Positions 49,718-60,500 of a stretch of 64,000 bases of DNA are shown in pieces. The notes beneath the pieces are model-generated. The model was not told the DNA's origin. It saw only the letters and a list, made by a program, of their open reading frames with translations, and did not search any database. The DNA is from Dokdonella_A sp964582225 (GTDB lineage: Bacteria; Pseudomonadota; Gammaproteobacteria; Xanthomonadales; Rhodanobacteraceae). A program made the position numbers and the translations under genes. Where the stretch lies: the NCBI GenBank assembly GCA_964582225.1, contig CAZORA010000013.1:1-64000 (forward strand), read 5' to 3'. Position 1 is the first letter of the stretch. The number at the start of each line of letters is the position of its first letter.

Positions 49718-50893
49718 ATGATTCGTACTGTCGAAATCGTGCTTTCGCTGCTGATCGTGCTGCTGCTCGCCATCGTGGTAGCGGCGCTGCTGCCGAGCCA
49801 CGGGCACATCGAACGCAAAATCGAGGTATCGAGCCCGGTTCGGCAGGTCTACGATACGTTGAATACGCTGCGGCGCTATCCGCAGTGGTCGACTCTCGGC
49901 GGCTTCGACGCCGTTTCCGATGCCAGGTTGGAAGGGCCGGAATCGGGGCCGGGGTCCAGACTCGACTGGAGCAACCCCCTGCAGAACGGTGCCGGCAGCG
50001 GCAGCATCGAAGTGACGTCGAGCGAACTTGACGATCAGATCAAGCTGGCGGTGGAAAACAGCTGGGTTGGCAAGGACAAGCAGTACACGATTTCGATCGA
50101 TCCGGTAAAAGCCGGCAAGACGCTCAATATCTGGATCGCCTACGACGTCGATTACGGCTGGAACCTGCTCTGGCGTATTGCCGGGCTCTACATCAACGGC
50201 CAGCCGGCCGCCGTCATCCAGGATAGCCTCAACCATCTGGCCGCGATGCTGGCGGGCTTTCCGAATACCGACTACAGCGGGCAGGAAATCGAGATGGTCG
50301 ACGTGGCGCCGCGCCCGCTGTTTCTCGTCAACACCACAGCTGCGCGTACGCTTGGCGACATCGAGGAAGCAACCCAGGCGGCGGTTGCCGAGGTCAACGC
50401 GGCGATTGCGAAGGCCGGGCTTACCTCTGCCGGTCCGGTGATGACCATCACCAACAGTTGGGGTGACCAGAACTACGATTTCGCGATGGCCCTGCCGGTC
50501 GATTCCGCTACGGTCACGCTCGATGGCAAAGAGTACGCCATCGACGCGCCGGTGCGTCGCGGGCTCTCCTCAGGCGACTCGGACGACCAGACGGAAACAG
50601 CGACCGCTGCGGAGCCAGGTCCGGGTGGCCGCGACCGCAACGGCATGCTGATCATCAACGATCAGGTGCGTGCGGTGATGTGGTACGGCGGCAAGGCGCT
50701 GTCTTCCGACTACACCGGAAGCCCCGCTGCGCTTCCCTGGCTGCGCCTGAATCTGAAGGCCTATGCCGAAACGCATGGCTACCACTACAACGAGGACGCC
50801 GCCCTCGGTCGCTACTGGGACGAACTGCTGTCGCCGGCCGATGCGCCGGCCGATGCGCGGGAGTTTCGCGTCTATCTGCCGGTTCAGCTGTAG
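49718..50893 (+). CDS. Membrane-anchored SRPBCC-family protein with GyrI-like C-terminal domain
   Basis: A 391 aa protein from ATG 49718 (GGAG 9 bases upstream). An N-terminal helix (TVEIVLSLLIVLLLAIVVAAL) anchors it. Residues about 35-190 form an SRPBCC/polyketide-cyclase-like domain (HIERKIEVSSPVRQVYDTLN, YPQWSTLGGFDA). Residues about 200-391 look like a GyrI/effector-binding domain (YIPVQL-like end, AYAETHGYHYNEDAALGRYWDEL). The same two-domain architecture is common in proteobacteria, but its ligand is unknown. It lies alone between the two-component genes and pilR. Confidence 0.82.
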   Translation: MIRTVEIVLSLLIVLLLAIVVAALLPSHGHIERKIEVSSPVRQVYDTLNTLRRYPQWSTLGGFDAVSDARLEGPESGPGSRLDWSNPLQNGAGSGSIEVTSSELDDQIKLAVENSWVGKDKQYTISIDPVKAGKTLNIWIAYDVDYGWNLLWRIAGLYINGQPAAVIQDSLNHLAAMLAGFPNTDYSGQEIEMVDVAPRPLFLVNTTAARTLGDIEEATQAAVAEVNAAIAKAGLTSAGPVMTITNSWGDQNYDFAMALPVDSATVTLDGKEYAIDAPVRRGLSSGDSDDQTETATAAEPGPGGRDRNGMLIINDQVRAVMWYGGKALSSDYTGSPAALPWLRLNLKAYAETHGYHYNEDAALGRYWDELLSPADAPADAREFRVYLPVQL

Positions 50894-51031
50894 GCGGAAA
50901 CCGGGGCCTGAAAGGGAAAGCCGGGCGGCGGGGCCGGAGATCACTTCAGCCGAATTGCAAACGGCGCGTGCTCCGTGGCGTCGCCAGCCGAAAAGCGCCG
51001 GTTGGACCCGCGGTGATCTGCAGCTTGCGGT

Positions 51032-52420
51032 TCACTCGATGCCGAGTTTTTCCAGCCGGTAGCGGAGCTGGCGAAGGGTGAGGCCAAGGTGCCGCGCGGC
51101 CGCCGTGCGGTTCCAGCGGGTGGCCTCCAGCGCCTTGAGGATGGCGCTGCGTTCGGTCTCGGCTACCGCCGCAGCGAGGTCGTTGGGGAAGCCTTCGTCG
51201 TCAGGCGCTGGTTCTTCCCGTGCACTGGCCGGCGTGGCGACTTCGACGGGCACGCCCGCCGGTACCACTGCGGCGCCGCCCGAGAGGCGCAGATCGTCTT
51301 CGGTGATCGATTGGTTCTCGCACAGCGCAACCGCGCGCTCGAGCACGTTTTCCAGTTCGCGGACGTTGCCCGGAAAATCGTAGGCGAGCAGGCAGCGCAG
51401 AGCGTCGGGAGTGATGCGCGCGACGCTGCCGCCGCTCTCCTCGGCGAGGCGCTGCAGCACGCGCTGGGCGAGCTTGGGGATGTCGCTGCGTCGCTCGCGC
51501 AGCGGCGGCACGTGCAGCTCGATGACGTTGATGCGATAGAACAGATCCTGGCGAAAGGCGCCGCGCTCGACCATGCCGGCGAGGTTCTTGTGCGTGGCCG
51601 AGAGAATCCGCACGTCGATGCCGACTTCGGCGTGGGCGCCGATAGGGCGCACGGCCTTTTCCTGAATCACGCGCAGGAGCTTCACCTGCATGTGCATCGG
51701 CAGCTCGGCTACTTCGTCGAGGAACAGCGTGCCGCCCTGCGCGGCGTGGAACAGGCCTTCCTTGTCACCGTGGGCGCCGGTGAAGCTGCCGCGCTTGTGG
51801 CCGAAGAACTCGCTTTCCATCAATTCGGAGGGAATCGCGCCGCAGTTGACCGGCACGAACGGGGCGCTGGAGCGCGGGCCCATCTCGTGAATCAGCCGCG
51901 CCACCAGCTCCTTGCCGGTTCCCGATTCGCCCGAGATGTAGACCGGGGCCTGGCTGCGCGCGACCTTGGCGATCGTGGCGCGCAGCTCCTGCATATTCGC
52001 TGATTCGCCGATCAGCCGCGTGCCGCTCGCTTCCTGCTCGCTGCGCTTTTCGTCGGACAGCTTGAGCGCCGTCTGCACCAGCCGGCGCAGCACGCTGATG
52101 TCGACCGGCTTGGACACGAAGTCGAAAGCGCCGGCCTTGAGCGCCTCCACGGCCGCATCGACGTTGCCGTAGGCGGTAATCATGGCCACCGGCGTCAGCG
52201 GGTACTGCGCGGCGATCAGTTTGATGATGTCCTGACCCGAACCATCCGGCAGCCGCATGTCGGTGAAGCAGAGCGCATAACGCCGATCTTCGAGCCGCGA
52301 TCTGGCTTCGGCCACGGTTGCCGCCGTTTCGACCACCAAGTCCATGCGGCCGAGCGTGAGCGTCAGCAGCTCGCGGATGTCGCGTTCGTCGTCGATGATC
52401 AGGGCGTATTGTTTGCTCAT
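51032..52420 (-). CDS. pilR: Sigma-54-dependent response regulator (PilR/NtrC-like)
   Basis: A 462 aa regulator starting at ATG 52420. The receiver domain has D10-D11 and the phosphoacceptor D54 (CFTDMRLPDGSG). The AAA+ domain has Walker A GESGTGKE, the sigma-54-contacting loop GSFTGA and Walker B GGTLFLDEVAELP. The Fis-type helix-turn-helix at the end reads RWNRTAAARHLGLTLRQLRY. Its sequence is closest in pattern to PilR, the activator of type IV pilin transcription. The partner kinase gene is divergent, which is unusual because pilS-pilR is normally one operon. Confidence 0.9.
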   Translation of the reverse strand: MSKQYALIIDDERDIRELLTLTLGRMDLVVETAATVAEARSRLEDRRYALCFTDMRLPDGSGQDIIKLIAAQYPLTPVAMITAYGNVDAAVEALKAGAFDFVSKPVDISVLRRLVQTALKLSDEKRSEQEASGTRLIGESANMQELRATIAKVARSQAPVYISGESGTGKELVARLIHEMGPRSSAPFVPVNCGAIPSELMESEFFGHKRGSFTGAHGDKEGLFHAAQGGTLFLDEVAELPMHMQVKLLRVIQEKAVRPIGAHAEVGIDVRILSATHKNLAGMVERGAFRQDLFYRINVIELHVPPLRERRSDIPKLAQRVLQRLAEESGGSVARITPDALRCLLAYDFPGNVRELENVLERAVALCENQSITEDDLRLSGGAAVVPAGVPVEVATPASAREEPAPDDEGFPNDLAAAVAETERSAILKALEATRWNRTAAARHLGLTLRQLRYRLEKLGIE

Positions 52421-52668
52421 GCGCTCAGCGGCAGGCGCCGACAGGCAAGTCGAGCACGCTAGGTTAGAGCGTGCGGGCGCGCAAGGCAAAAGCCATTTAC
52501 AAGGCGCCGCCGAGCGCGCCCGGGGGCGCTGCGAAAGCGCCGCAAACCCGTCTCGGGACGCGATACGGACGACGAGCCCTGCGCGGGTTCCGTTTGCGCC
52601 TGGAGACGGGTGGAAAGAACTCGACGAGCGGCCATTCGGCATCGTTATACTTGCGGCAGGAGGGCGGC

Positions 52669-54309
52669 ATGGGCGTCGATCGCTTGATGCGCAGGGCGGC
52701 GGACTCGGCGGGTGACATCACCCGGCGCGAGCTTTATTTCCTCAATCTCTACCGCTGCGTCGAAGCCGTCGTATACGCCGGGCTCGTGTTCAGCCCGTTC
52801 GCGGGTTCCTGGCTGGAAGTAACGCTGCCCCTCCTTGGCCAGGTGGTCGCGATCGGCTACCTCGCCGTGGCGCTGATCGTGCTCGCCGGCACCGAGCGGC
52901 TGCAGGCGCGGCTGGCCAACGCGCTGAGCGTGGCGATCGTGCTCGACATCATCGCCGCGGCGGCCATCCTCGTGGCGCTCTCCGGACACAGTCTGGTGCC
53001 GCTCATGCTGCTGGTGAACGTCGGCGTGGGCGCGCTGCTGCTGCCGCGGCGAGCGATGCTGTTCGCGATTTGCGCCGCAATCGGGGTTTGCGCGCCGCTG
53101 CTGGTCGGCCTGGTGTCACACCTCAGACCGCCGGAGGGCAGGCTGGCCGAGACCGCCGCGGCGGTCGCCGCCTACATGCTCGCGGCGCTGCTTCTGCGCT
53201 ATCTGGGCGGGCATCTGCGGGCGACCGAGGATTTGGCCGCGCAGCGTGAGGTGGATCTGCTCAACATGGAGCAGGTCAACGACCTGATCATCCAGCGCAT
53301 GCGTACCGGCGTTCTGCTGGTCGACGTCGCCAATCACATCCTGCGCATCAACGAAGCCGCCTGGCTGCTGATCGGCAACCCCTCGCCCGATCAGCGCAAC
53401 CTGGGCGTGGTGGCGCCCGAGCTTTCGCGTCGCCTCTACCACTGGCGCCACTCGGGATCCAGCGACGCGAGCGCGGTGGCGCTGGCGACCGACGTGCCGG
53501 AAGTGATTCCACGCTTCACCCGGCTCGCCCCGAACGACGACACCAACGTGTTGATCTTTCTCGACGACACCTCGCTGCTGTCGCAGCGTGCCGAAGAACT
53601 GACCCTGAGCTCGCTCGGCCGACTGTCGGCCTCGATCGCGCACGAGATTCGCAATCCGCTGGCGGCGATCCGCTACGCGGCCCAGCTGTTGGCGGAATCG
53701 CCGCACCTGGTTGCCGAAGACAGCCGGCTGGTGGAAATCGTCAACAACCACTGCACCCGCGCCAACGACGTGATCGAGAACATCCTGCAGCTGTCGCGGC
53801 GCGAGCGCTCGCGGCCGGAGAGCATCGATCTGAACGCCTGGGTGTTGTCCTTCGTCGAGGAGTATCGCCAGTCCAACGATCTCGGCGGCGACCATCTGCG
53901 CGCGGTGACCCAAAGTCGCATGATCCAGGCCCTGGTCGATCCGCAGCACCTGCAGCAGGTGCTCTGGAACCTGGTACAAAACGCGCTGCGCTATGGTCGC
54001 CAGCCCGGCGAGCCGGCGCGGGTCACCGTGGTGGCGCGGCTGCTGTCCGACAAGGGCCCGCCGGTGATCGAAGTGATCGACCGCGGTCCGGGAATCCCGC
54101 CCAAGGTCGCGGCGCAGATCTTCGAACCGTTCTACACCACCCACGAATACGGTACCGGACTCGGCCTGTATCTGGCCAAGCAGATGACCGAGGCCAGTCA
54201 GGCAACGCTGGAGTACGTGCCGCTGGCGGGTGGTGGCGCCTGTTTTCGGATCACCATGGCGCTGCCTGGCCTGACGTTTTCGACCCGCGCCACCGCTGAA
54301 GCTCGCTGA
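52669..54309 (+). CDS. pilS: PilS-like sensor histidine kinase
   Basis: A 546 aa kinase from ATG 52669 (AGGAGG close upstream). Six membrane helices occupy residues about 30-190, as in PilS, followed by a PAS-like domain (MEQVNDLIIQRMRTGVLLVD). The dimerisation domain has the phosphoacceptor H325 (LSASIAHEIRNPLAAIRYAA). The ATPase domain has NLVQNALRYG, VIDRGPGIPP and GTGLGLYLAKQM. It probably phosphorylates the regulator encoded divergently 249 bases away. A possible -10 (TATACT, 52646-52651) lies very near the start. Confidence 0.9.
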   Translation: MGVDRLMRRAADSAGDITRRELYFLNLYRCVEAVVYAGLVFSPFAGSWLEVTLPLLGQVVAIGYLAVALIVLAGTERLQARLANALSVAIVLDIIAAAAILVALSGHSLVPLMLLVNVGVGALLLPRRAMLFAICAAIGVCAPLLVGLVSHLRPPEGRLAETAAAVAAYMLAALLLRYLGGHLRATEDLAAQREVDLLNMEQVNDLIIQRMRTGVLLVDVANHILRINEAAWLLIGNPSPDQRNLGVVAPELSRRLYHWRHSGSSDASAVALATDVPEVIPRFTRLAPNDDTNVLIFLDDTSLLSQRAEELTLSSLGRLSASIAHEIRNPLAAIRYAAQLLAESPHLVAEDSRLVEIVNNHCTRANDVIENILQLSRRERSRPESIDLNAWVLSFVEEYRQSNDLGGDHLRAVTQSRMIQALVDPQHLQQVLWNLVQNALRYGRQPGEPARVTVVARLLSDKGPPVIEVIDRGPGIPPKVAAQIFEPFYTTHEYGTGLGLYLAKQMTEASQATLEYVPLAGGGACFRITMALPGLTFSTRATAEAR

Positions 54310-54489
54310 GCGCGCGGCGTCGACCGCGCTGGCGGGCGCGCCGCGAGGTCGCGTCGTTTTGATTTTCGCGCCGTCATTCCCGAGAATAGCCCGGTTACGG
54401 CTGTCGTCCGCGCCGTTTTTCCCGGACCGCGTCTGTTCGCCGCGCATCACGCGCTGCGCTCGCGCCTGCCCCAATGCACAGGTGACCGC

Positions 54490-55650
<1,161 letters not shown>

Positions 55651-55770
55651 CGGTCCGGCAACAGGAGCCGCAGAAGGGACGATCGCCGCAATTCGATCGA
55701 CACCTGCTCTCGCGGCCATCGGTTCTCCCACTCCCCACGCGCCGCCGCAGTTCAAGAACAGGACACACAC

Positions 55771-56643
55771 ATGAGCGTTTTGGTCCACAAGAACACCAAG
55801 GTCATCACCCAGGGCTTCACCGGCCAGCAGGGCACCTTCCACTCCGAGCAGGCGCTCGAATACGGCACCCAGCTGGTGGGCGGCGTGACTCCCGGCAAGG
55901 GTGGCAGCGAACATATCGGCCTGCCGGTTTTCAATACGGTGCTCGATGCGGTCGACGAAACCGGCGCCGACGCCTCGATGATCTTCGTGCCGCCGCCGTT
56001 CGCCGCCGACGCCATCCTCGAGGCCGCCGATGCCGGCATCAAGGTGATCGTGGCGATCACCGAAGGCATTCCGGTACTCGACATGCTGCGGGTCAAGAAC
56101 GTGCTCCGGCAGTATCCGGATACGGTGCTGATCGGACCCAACTGCCCCGGCATCATCACTCCGGGCGAGTGCAAGATCGGCATCATGCCGGGCCACATCC
56201 ACCAGCCAGGCAAGGTCGCGATCGTGTCGCGCTCGGGCACCCTCACCTACGAGGCGGTGTTCCAGACCAGCAACGTCGGTCTCGGCCAGTCGACCGTCAT
56301 CGGCATCGGCGGCGATCCGATCAACGGGCTCAGTTTCATCGATTGCCTGCGCCTGTTCCAGGACGACCCGCAGACCGAAGGCATCATCATGGTCGGCGAG
56401 ATCGGCGGCAGCGCCGAGGAAGAAGCGGCCGAATTCATCGAGGAAAACGTGAGCAAGCCGGTAGTCGCCTTCATTGCCGGCGCCAGCGCGCCTCCAGGCA
56501 AGCGCATGGGCCACGCCGGGGCCATCATCTCCGGCGGCAAGGGCACCGCGGCCGCGAAGTTCGCCGCGCTGGAAAAGGCCGGCGTGACCACGGTGCGTTC
56601 GCCCGCCGACCTCGGCACCGCGCTCGCGGCGCGCATGGGCTGA
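55771..56643 (+). CDS. sucD: Succinyl-CoA synthetase alpha subunit
   Basis: A 290 aa protein (289 in E. coli). It has the CoA-binding Rossmann domain (VITQGFTGQQGTFHSEQALE, VGGVTPGKGG) and the phosphorylated active-site histidine H248 in KRMGHAGAIISGGKGTAAAK. GPNCPGIITPGECKIGIMPG is the family signature. It forms a complex with SucC. The 120-base gap from sucC, rather than the usual overlap, is noteworthy. Confidence 0.97.
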   Translation: MSVLVHKNTKVITQGFTGQQGTFHSEQALEYGTQLVGGVTPGKGGSEHIGLPVFNTVLDAVDETGADASMIFVPPPFAADAILEAADAGIKVIVAITEGIPVLDMLRVKNVLRQYPDTVLIGPNCPGIITPGECKIGIMPGHIHQPGKVAIVSRSGTLTYEAVFQTSNVGLGQSTVIGIGGDPINGLSFIDCLRLFQDDPQTEGIIMVGEIGGSAEEEAAEFIEENVSKPVVAFIAGASAPPGKRMGHAGAIISGGKGTAAAKFAALEKAGVTTVRSPADLGTALAARMG

Positions 56644-56730
56644 GCCTCGGCGCTGCTCCCCCGACGCACCTGGGGTGCATAGCGGACCGTCGACCCGCCC
56701 ACTCCGCGCGTTGATTCTCCTGCATGACAC

Positions 56731-56754
56731 CGGACGCGGCTGGCGCCGCGTCTG
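56731..56754 (+). terminator. Hairpin after sucCD, possible terminator
   Basis: GACGCGG-CTGGCG-CCGCGTC forms a 7 bp perfect stem (56733-56752), extendable by a G.T and a C-G pair. It is followed by TGGCGTCTTT with only a short T run. It is a weak intrinsic terminator at best. Confidence 0.4.
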
Positions 56755-57540
56755 GCGTCTTTGGCGCCAACGAGCGGCGGCTGCGTCCGCTCAGCAGTCC
56801 TGCGTCACGGCAAATCCCACGCCAGCCGCGCGCTGCGCGCGCACGCTGCTGCCCGTGCAGGAAGCGAAGGTGGCCCGCACCGTGAAATGGCAGGCCGAGC
56901 GCACTCAGCGATTCGAGACGACGCCGCACTCGCGGCGTTGCCTGTAGCTGCGCCCGCAAACTGACGCGAACCGGATCCCGGCGCCGCAGCGCCGTGAGCC
57001 AGCGGGTCAGCCCGGCCGGCTCGCTGGCGGGAACGCGTGTTCGTCCATTTTTCGATGCCTTCCTGTGCGAAATGGCATGGCGCTTGCATGTCCTGCTGTC
57101 GCCCGTCCTGCGTCATTGCTTTGCGTGACGACAGGCGGGCGCTGGCACGGCCGCCGCTTGTCAAACTGTGACGTAGTCGGTAGTTTTGGTGGCCAGGAAG
57201 TCAGCTTCAGTCGCGCGGGAAAGGGCGCGGTTGAACGTATGCGGTGACGCGCCGTGCTCGTTTGCGCCGCGCTGCCGCAGGGGGATATGGAGCGCTGATC
57301 AGGGGCACGGAGATGGGCGAGGCAGGGATCGATGCCGCAAGGGCATCGACGATGGAGCCAGGAGGTCTGGCTCTGGAGTCTGAAAAGGCAACGCTTGAAC
57401 GAGGCGTCGCGTTAGCTGCGCGCGCGGATCGATTCGGGCCTAGCCGTCGCACCATCGAGTCGGACCACGGTCCGACCGCGGCCAAGGCTGCAACCACGGA
57501 ACTGCAGGCGATTCGCCGCCTGCCTCAAGAGGAAATGATC
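56755..57540. other. Long gene-less stretch upstream of the giant exported protein
   Basis: The sequence has no credible gene. From about 57184 the frame of the downstream gene is open, and an ATG at 57313 lies in it, but the signal peptide and ribosome binding site favour 57541. Two adjacent hairpins (TCGATGCC-GCAAG-GGCATCGA at about 57330-57350 and GAGCCA...TGGCTC at about 57355-57373) could form a structured leader. I see no match to a known riboswitch. Confidence 0.4.
57158..57186 (+). promoter_or_regulatory. Possible sigma-70 promoter for the giant exported protein
   Basis: TTGTCA (57158-57163, 5/6 match to the -35 consensus) and TAGTTT (57181-57186, 3/6) are separated by 17 bases in a locally AT-richer patch. 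The implied leader is about 350 bases long. The match is weak. Confidence 0.25.
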
Positions 57541-60500
57541 ATGAATTCGATCGCCATCATCGCGGCGCAGGATGCCGCGCGCCCTGTCTTCACCAGCAAG
57601 CGCTCGCGCAGGTTCAGTTTGAGTCTGCTGCTCTGGGCGCTGAGCGCGCTGGCGGCCCCGGCTATCGCGGCGGATTGGTATGTGTCGCCCAGCGGCAACG
57701 ACGCCAACTCCTGTCAGGCCAGCTCGGCTGCCTGCAAGACCATCCAGGCGGCGATCAACAAGGCCGGCGCGAACGATACGGTGCATGTGGGGCAGGGTAA
57801 ATATCCGTTCGTCGCCACGCTCCAGATCTCGGGAGCGAGCAAGAACGGGCTGAGGGTGGTCGGCGACAATTCCCCGTTCGCTGCGCCGCCTGCGCCGCCA
57901 ACGATGCCGACCGCGGCGGCCAATGCCTCGGAATTGCAGGCGGCCAGCAGCGGTAGCCACACCGGCATGATCTGGGTCAATGGCGCGCAGAACGTCACGA
58001 TCGAAAACCTGCTGTTGCAGGTGCGCCACGACCGTTCGAATGAAGGCGTCGTCACCACCGGCAATGCCAATGGCCTGGTCCTGCGCAACAACTACCTCAT
58101 CATCAACAACAACAGTGGTGGCAAGCGCAACGCGATTTCACTCAACATGATCGCCGGCAGCAGCAGCGACCAGAACTCCACCGGCGTCGGGCCCTACTCG
58201 TTCCTCTACGTCACGCTGGAGGGCAACATCATCCAGCCGAGTGCGGCGAGCGCCAGCGCTGTGTCCGCGCGTGCGGTGGTGGGCGACAACGTCGCCGGCG
58301 TGTTCCGCAGCAATTTCCTCGTCGGTCAGACGCAGGACATCCGCCTGCGCTACATGCCCAACGCATCACCCTACGGACGCGGCATTGATTTCGACGGCAA
58401 CTGGATCTTCGGCGCGGGCGCGTGGATCCTGACGGCCTATGATTCGACCCAGACGATCCACATCCACAACAACCATTTCATCGCGCCCGGCGCGCCCGGC
58501 TACAGCGTCTCGCCGTTGAGCGCGAGTTCACTGGGCGACCCGGATTTCTCCAGTCTCAAACTGGTCGGCGCGACCAATCCGGTGGTGGTCGAGAACAACG
58601 AATTTCTCGGCTATGCGCGCTACTACCGCGGCCTGTGGATCCAGAACTGGCCGGGCGTGACGGTGCAGGGCAACACCTTCACGCCAAATTCCACCTACAA
58701 CGGCGGTTCCGGTAACGCGAAGGGACTTTCCACCGCCATCCTCATCGGCAACAAGGAAGTCTGGAACGGCGCACCCGCACCACGTCCGTTCGGGGTCACC
58801 ATCCTCGGCAATACCTTCAACGCTGGCGCCGCGGGTGCGAACAGCCGTGCCATCGTCTTCGTCGATGACAACGACGCCAGTGGCACCGCGACCGCGGGCA
58901 GCCTGCTGGTCGGTGATGGCGATACCGCCAACGCCAATTCGTTTACTGTGGGACTCAAGTGGTACGTCGGCCTCGACGAACACACCTGCAATGCGACGAA
59001 TTGTTCCACCGCAGCGCCCAGTGGTTCGCCGCTCGGGCCGGGCATCAATTACACAACGGGCAGCAATGTGGCGACCCAGGGCCGTCCGTTCCGTTTCGAC
59101 GTCAACGCATTCGGCAACCGCTATGCCGGCAAGCTCGTCGATGAGATGAGCAATGCCGAATACAGCGCGATTGCCGCGAAAATTTACGACGATGTGGACA
59201 ACAGCGCGCTGGGCATCGTTCATTACGAAGCCGGCCCGCGCATCACGACCGGCACCATCACCTTCGCGCCGACTTCGTTCGTGTATGACGGCAACGCCCA
59301 CACGATCAGCGCGAGCCTGCAGGAAGACAACACTGCGACCTGCGTGGTCACGCCCGCAAACCTCACCGAACCCGGCGCGCATACGGTCAGCGCGACGTGC
59401 ACCAGCAGCACCTACAACGTCACCGACAGCGGAACGGTTACGGTCAGCAAGGCCACGGGCACGCTCGCTTGGACCGGCCTGGCCCAGACTTACAGCGGCG
59501 GCACCTTTACGCCCGGCGTCGGAATTGACGAGGAGGCCGGCGCCAGCTGCACCCTCAACCCGGCTGCGGTTGGTCCCGCGGCGGGTAGTTATCCGGTTCA
59601 GGCAAGCTGCAGCAGCGAGCACTACGAGGCGACCGGCTACGGCACGGTGGTGATCGCCAAGGCCGTGGGCAGCGTGACGTGGGGCGCCCTCAGCTTCGAA
59701 TACAACGGTTCGACCCATGTGGTCACGGCCGCGATCACTGAGGAACCCGGCACCACTTGCAGCGTCAGCGGCACGGTCGGGCCGGCGGTCAACGGGACGG
59801 GGTATCCCGTGGAAGCGACCTGCGACGGTACCAACTACACCGCGCACGGCTACGAGAACGCACACGTGACGCAGGCCACTGGCACCGTCACCTGGGGCAA
59901 TCTCGAGTTCACCTATGACGGCAACCCCGTCACGCCCAGCGCCGACATCGATGAGGAGAACGGCGCCAGCTGCAGCTTCACCCCAGCCAGCGTCGGCCCG
60001 GCTGCCGGCACGCATTCGATTACGGCCAACTGCACCAGCACCAATTACACCGCCACCGGTACGGCCAGCGTTACCATCGCCAAGGCCGATCAGGCGATCA
60101 CCAATTTTGCCGCCTCGCCGGCCAGCCCGACCTACAGCAATGGCGGAAGCTTCACGGTTTCTGCCGATGGTGGTGGCTCCGGCCAGTCGGTTGTCTTCGC
60201 CAGCAGCACCGCAGCGGTGTGCACCGTCAGCGGCAGCAGCGTGAGCATGCTCAAGGCCGGCACCTGCACGCTCACCGCCGATCAGGCGGGTGACGGCAAC
60301 TACAACGCCGCGCCGCAGGCGACCCTCAACGTGACGATCGCCAAGGGCAGCAGCACGGTCGCCTGGGGCGCCCTCAACTTCGATTATTCCAACGCCACCC
60401 ACAGCGTCACCGCCACGGTGGACGGGGATGGTGACAGCAGCTGCACGGTCGATCCAGCCCAGATCGGACCGGAAGTGGGTTCCTACACGGTTACGGTGAC

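Noticed and set aside
57313..57540. N-terminal extension of the giant protein to ATG 57313 or upstream riboswitch
   Set aside because: The extension would place 76 residues before a clear signal peptide and lacks a better ribosome binding site. The two hairpins there match no riboswitch consensus I know.
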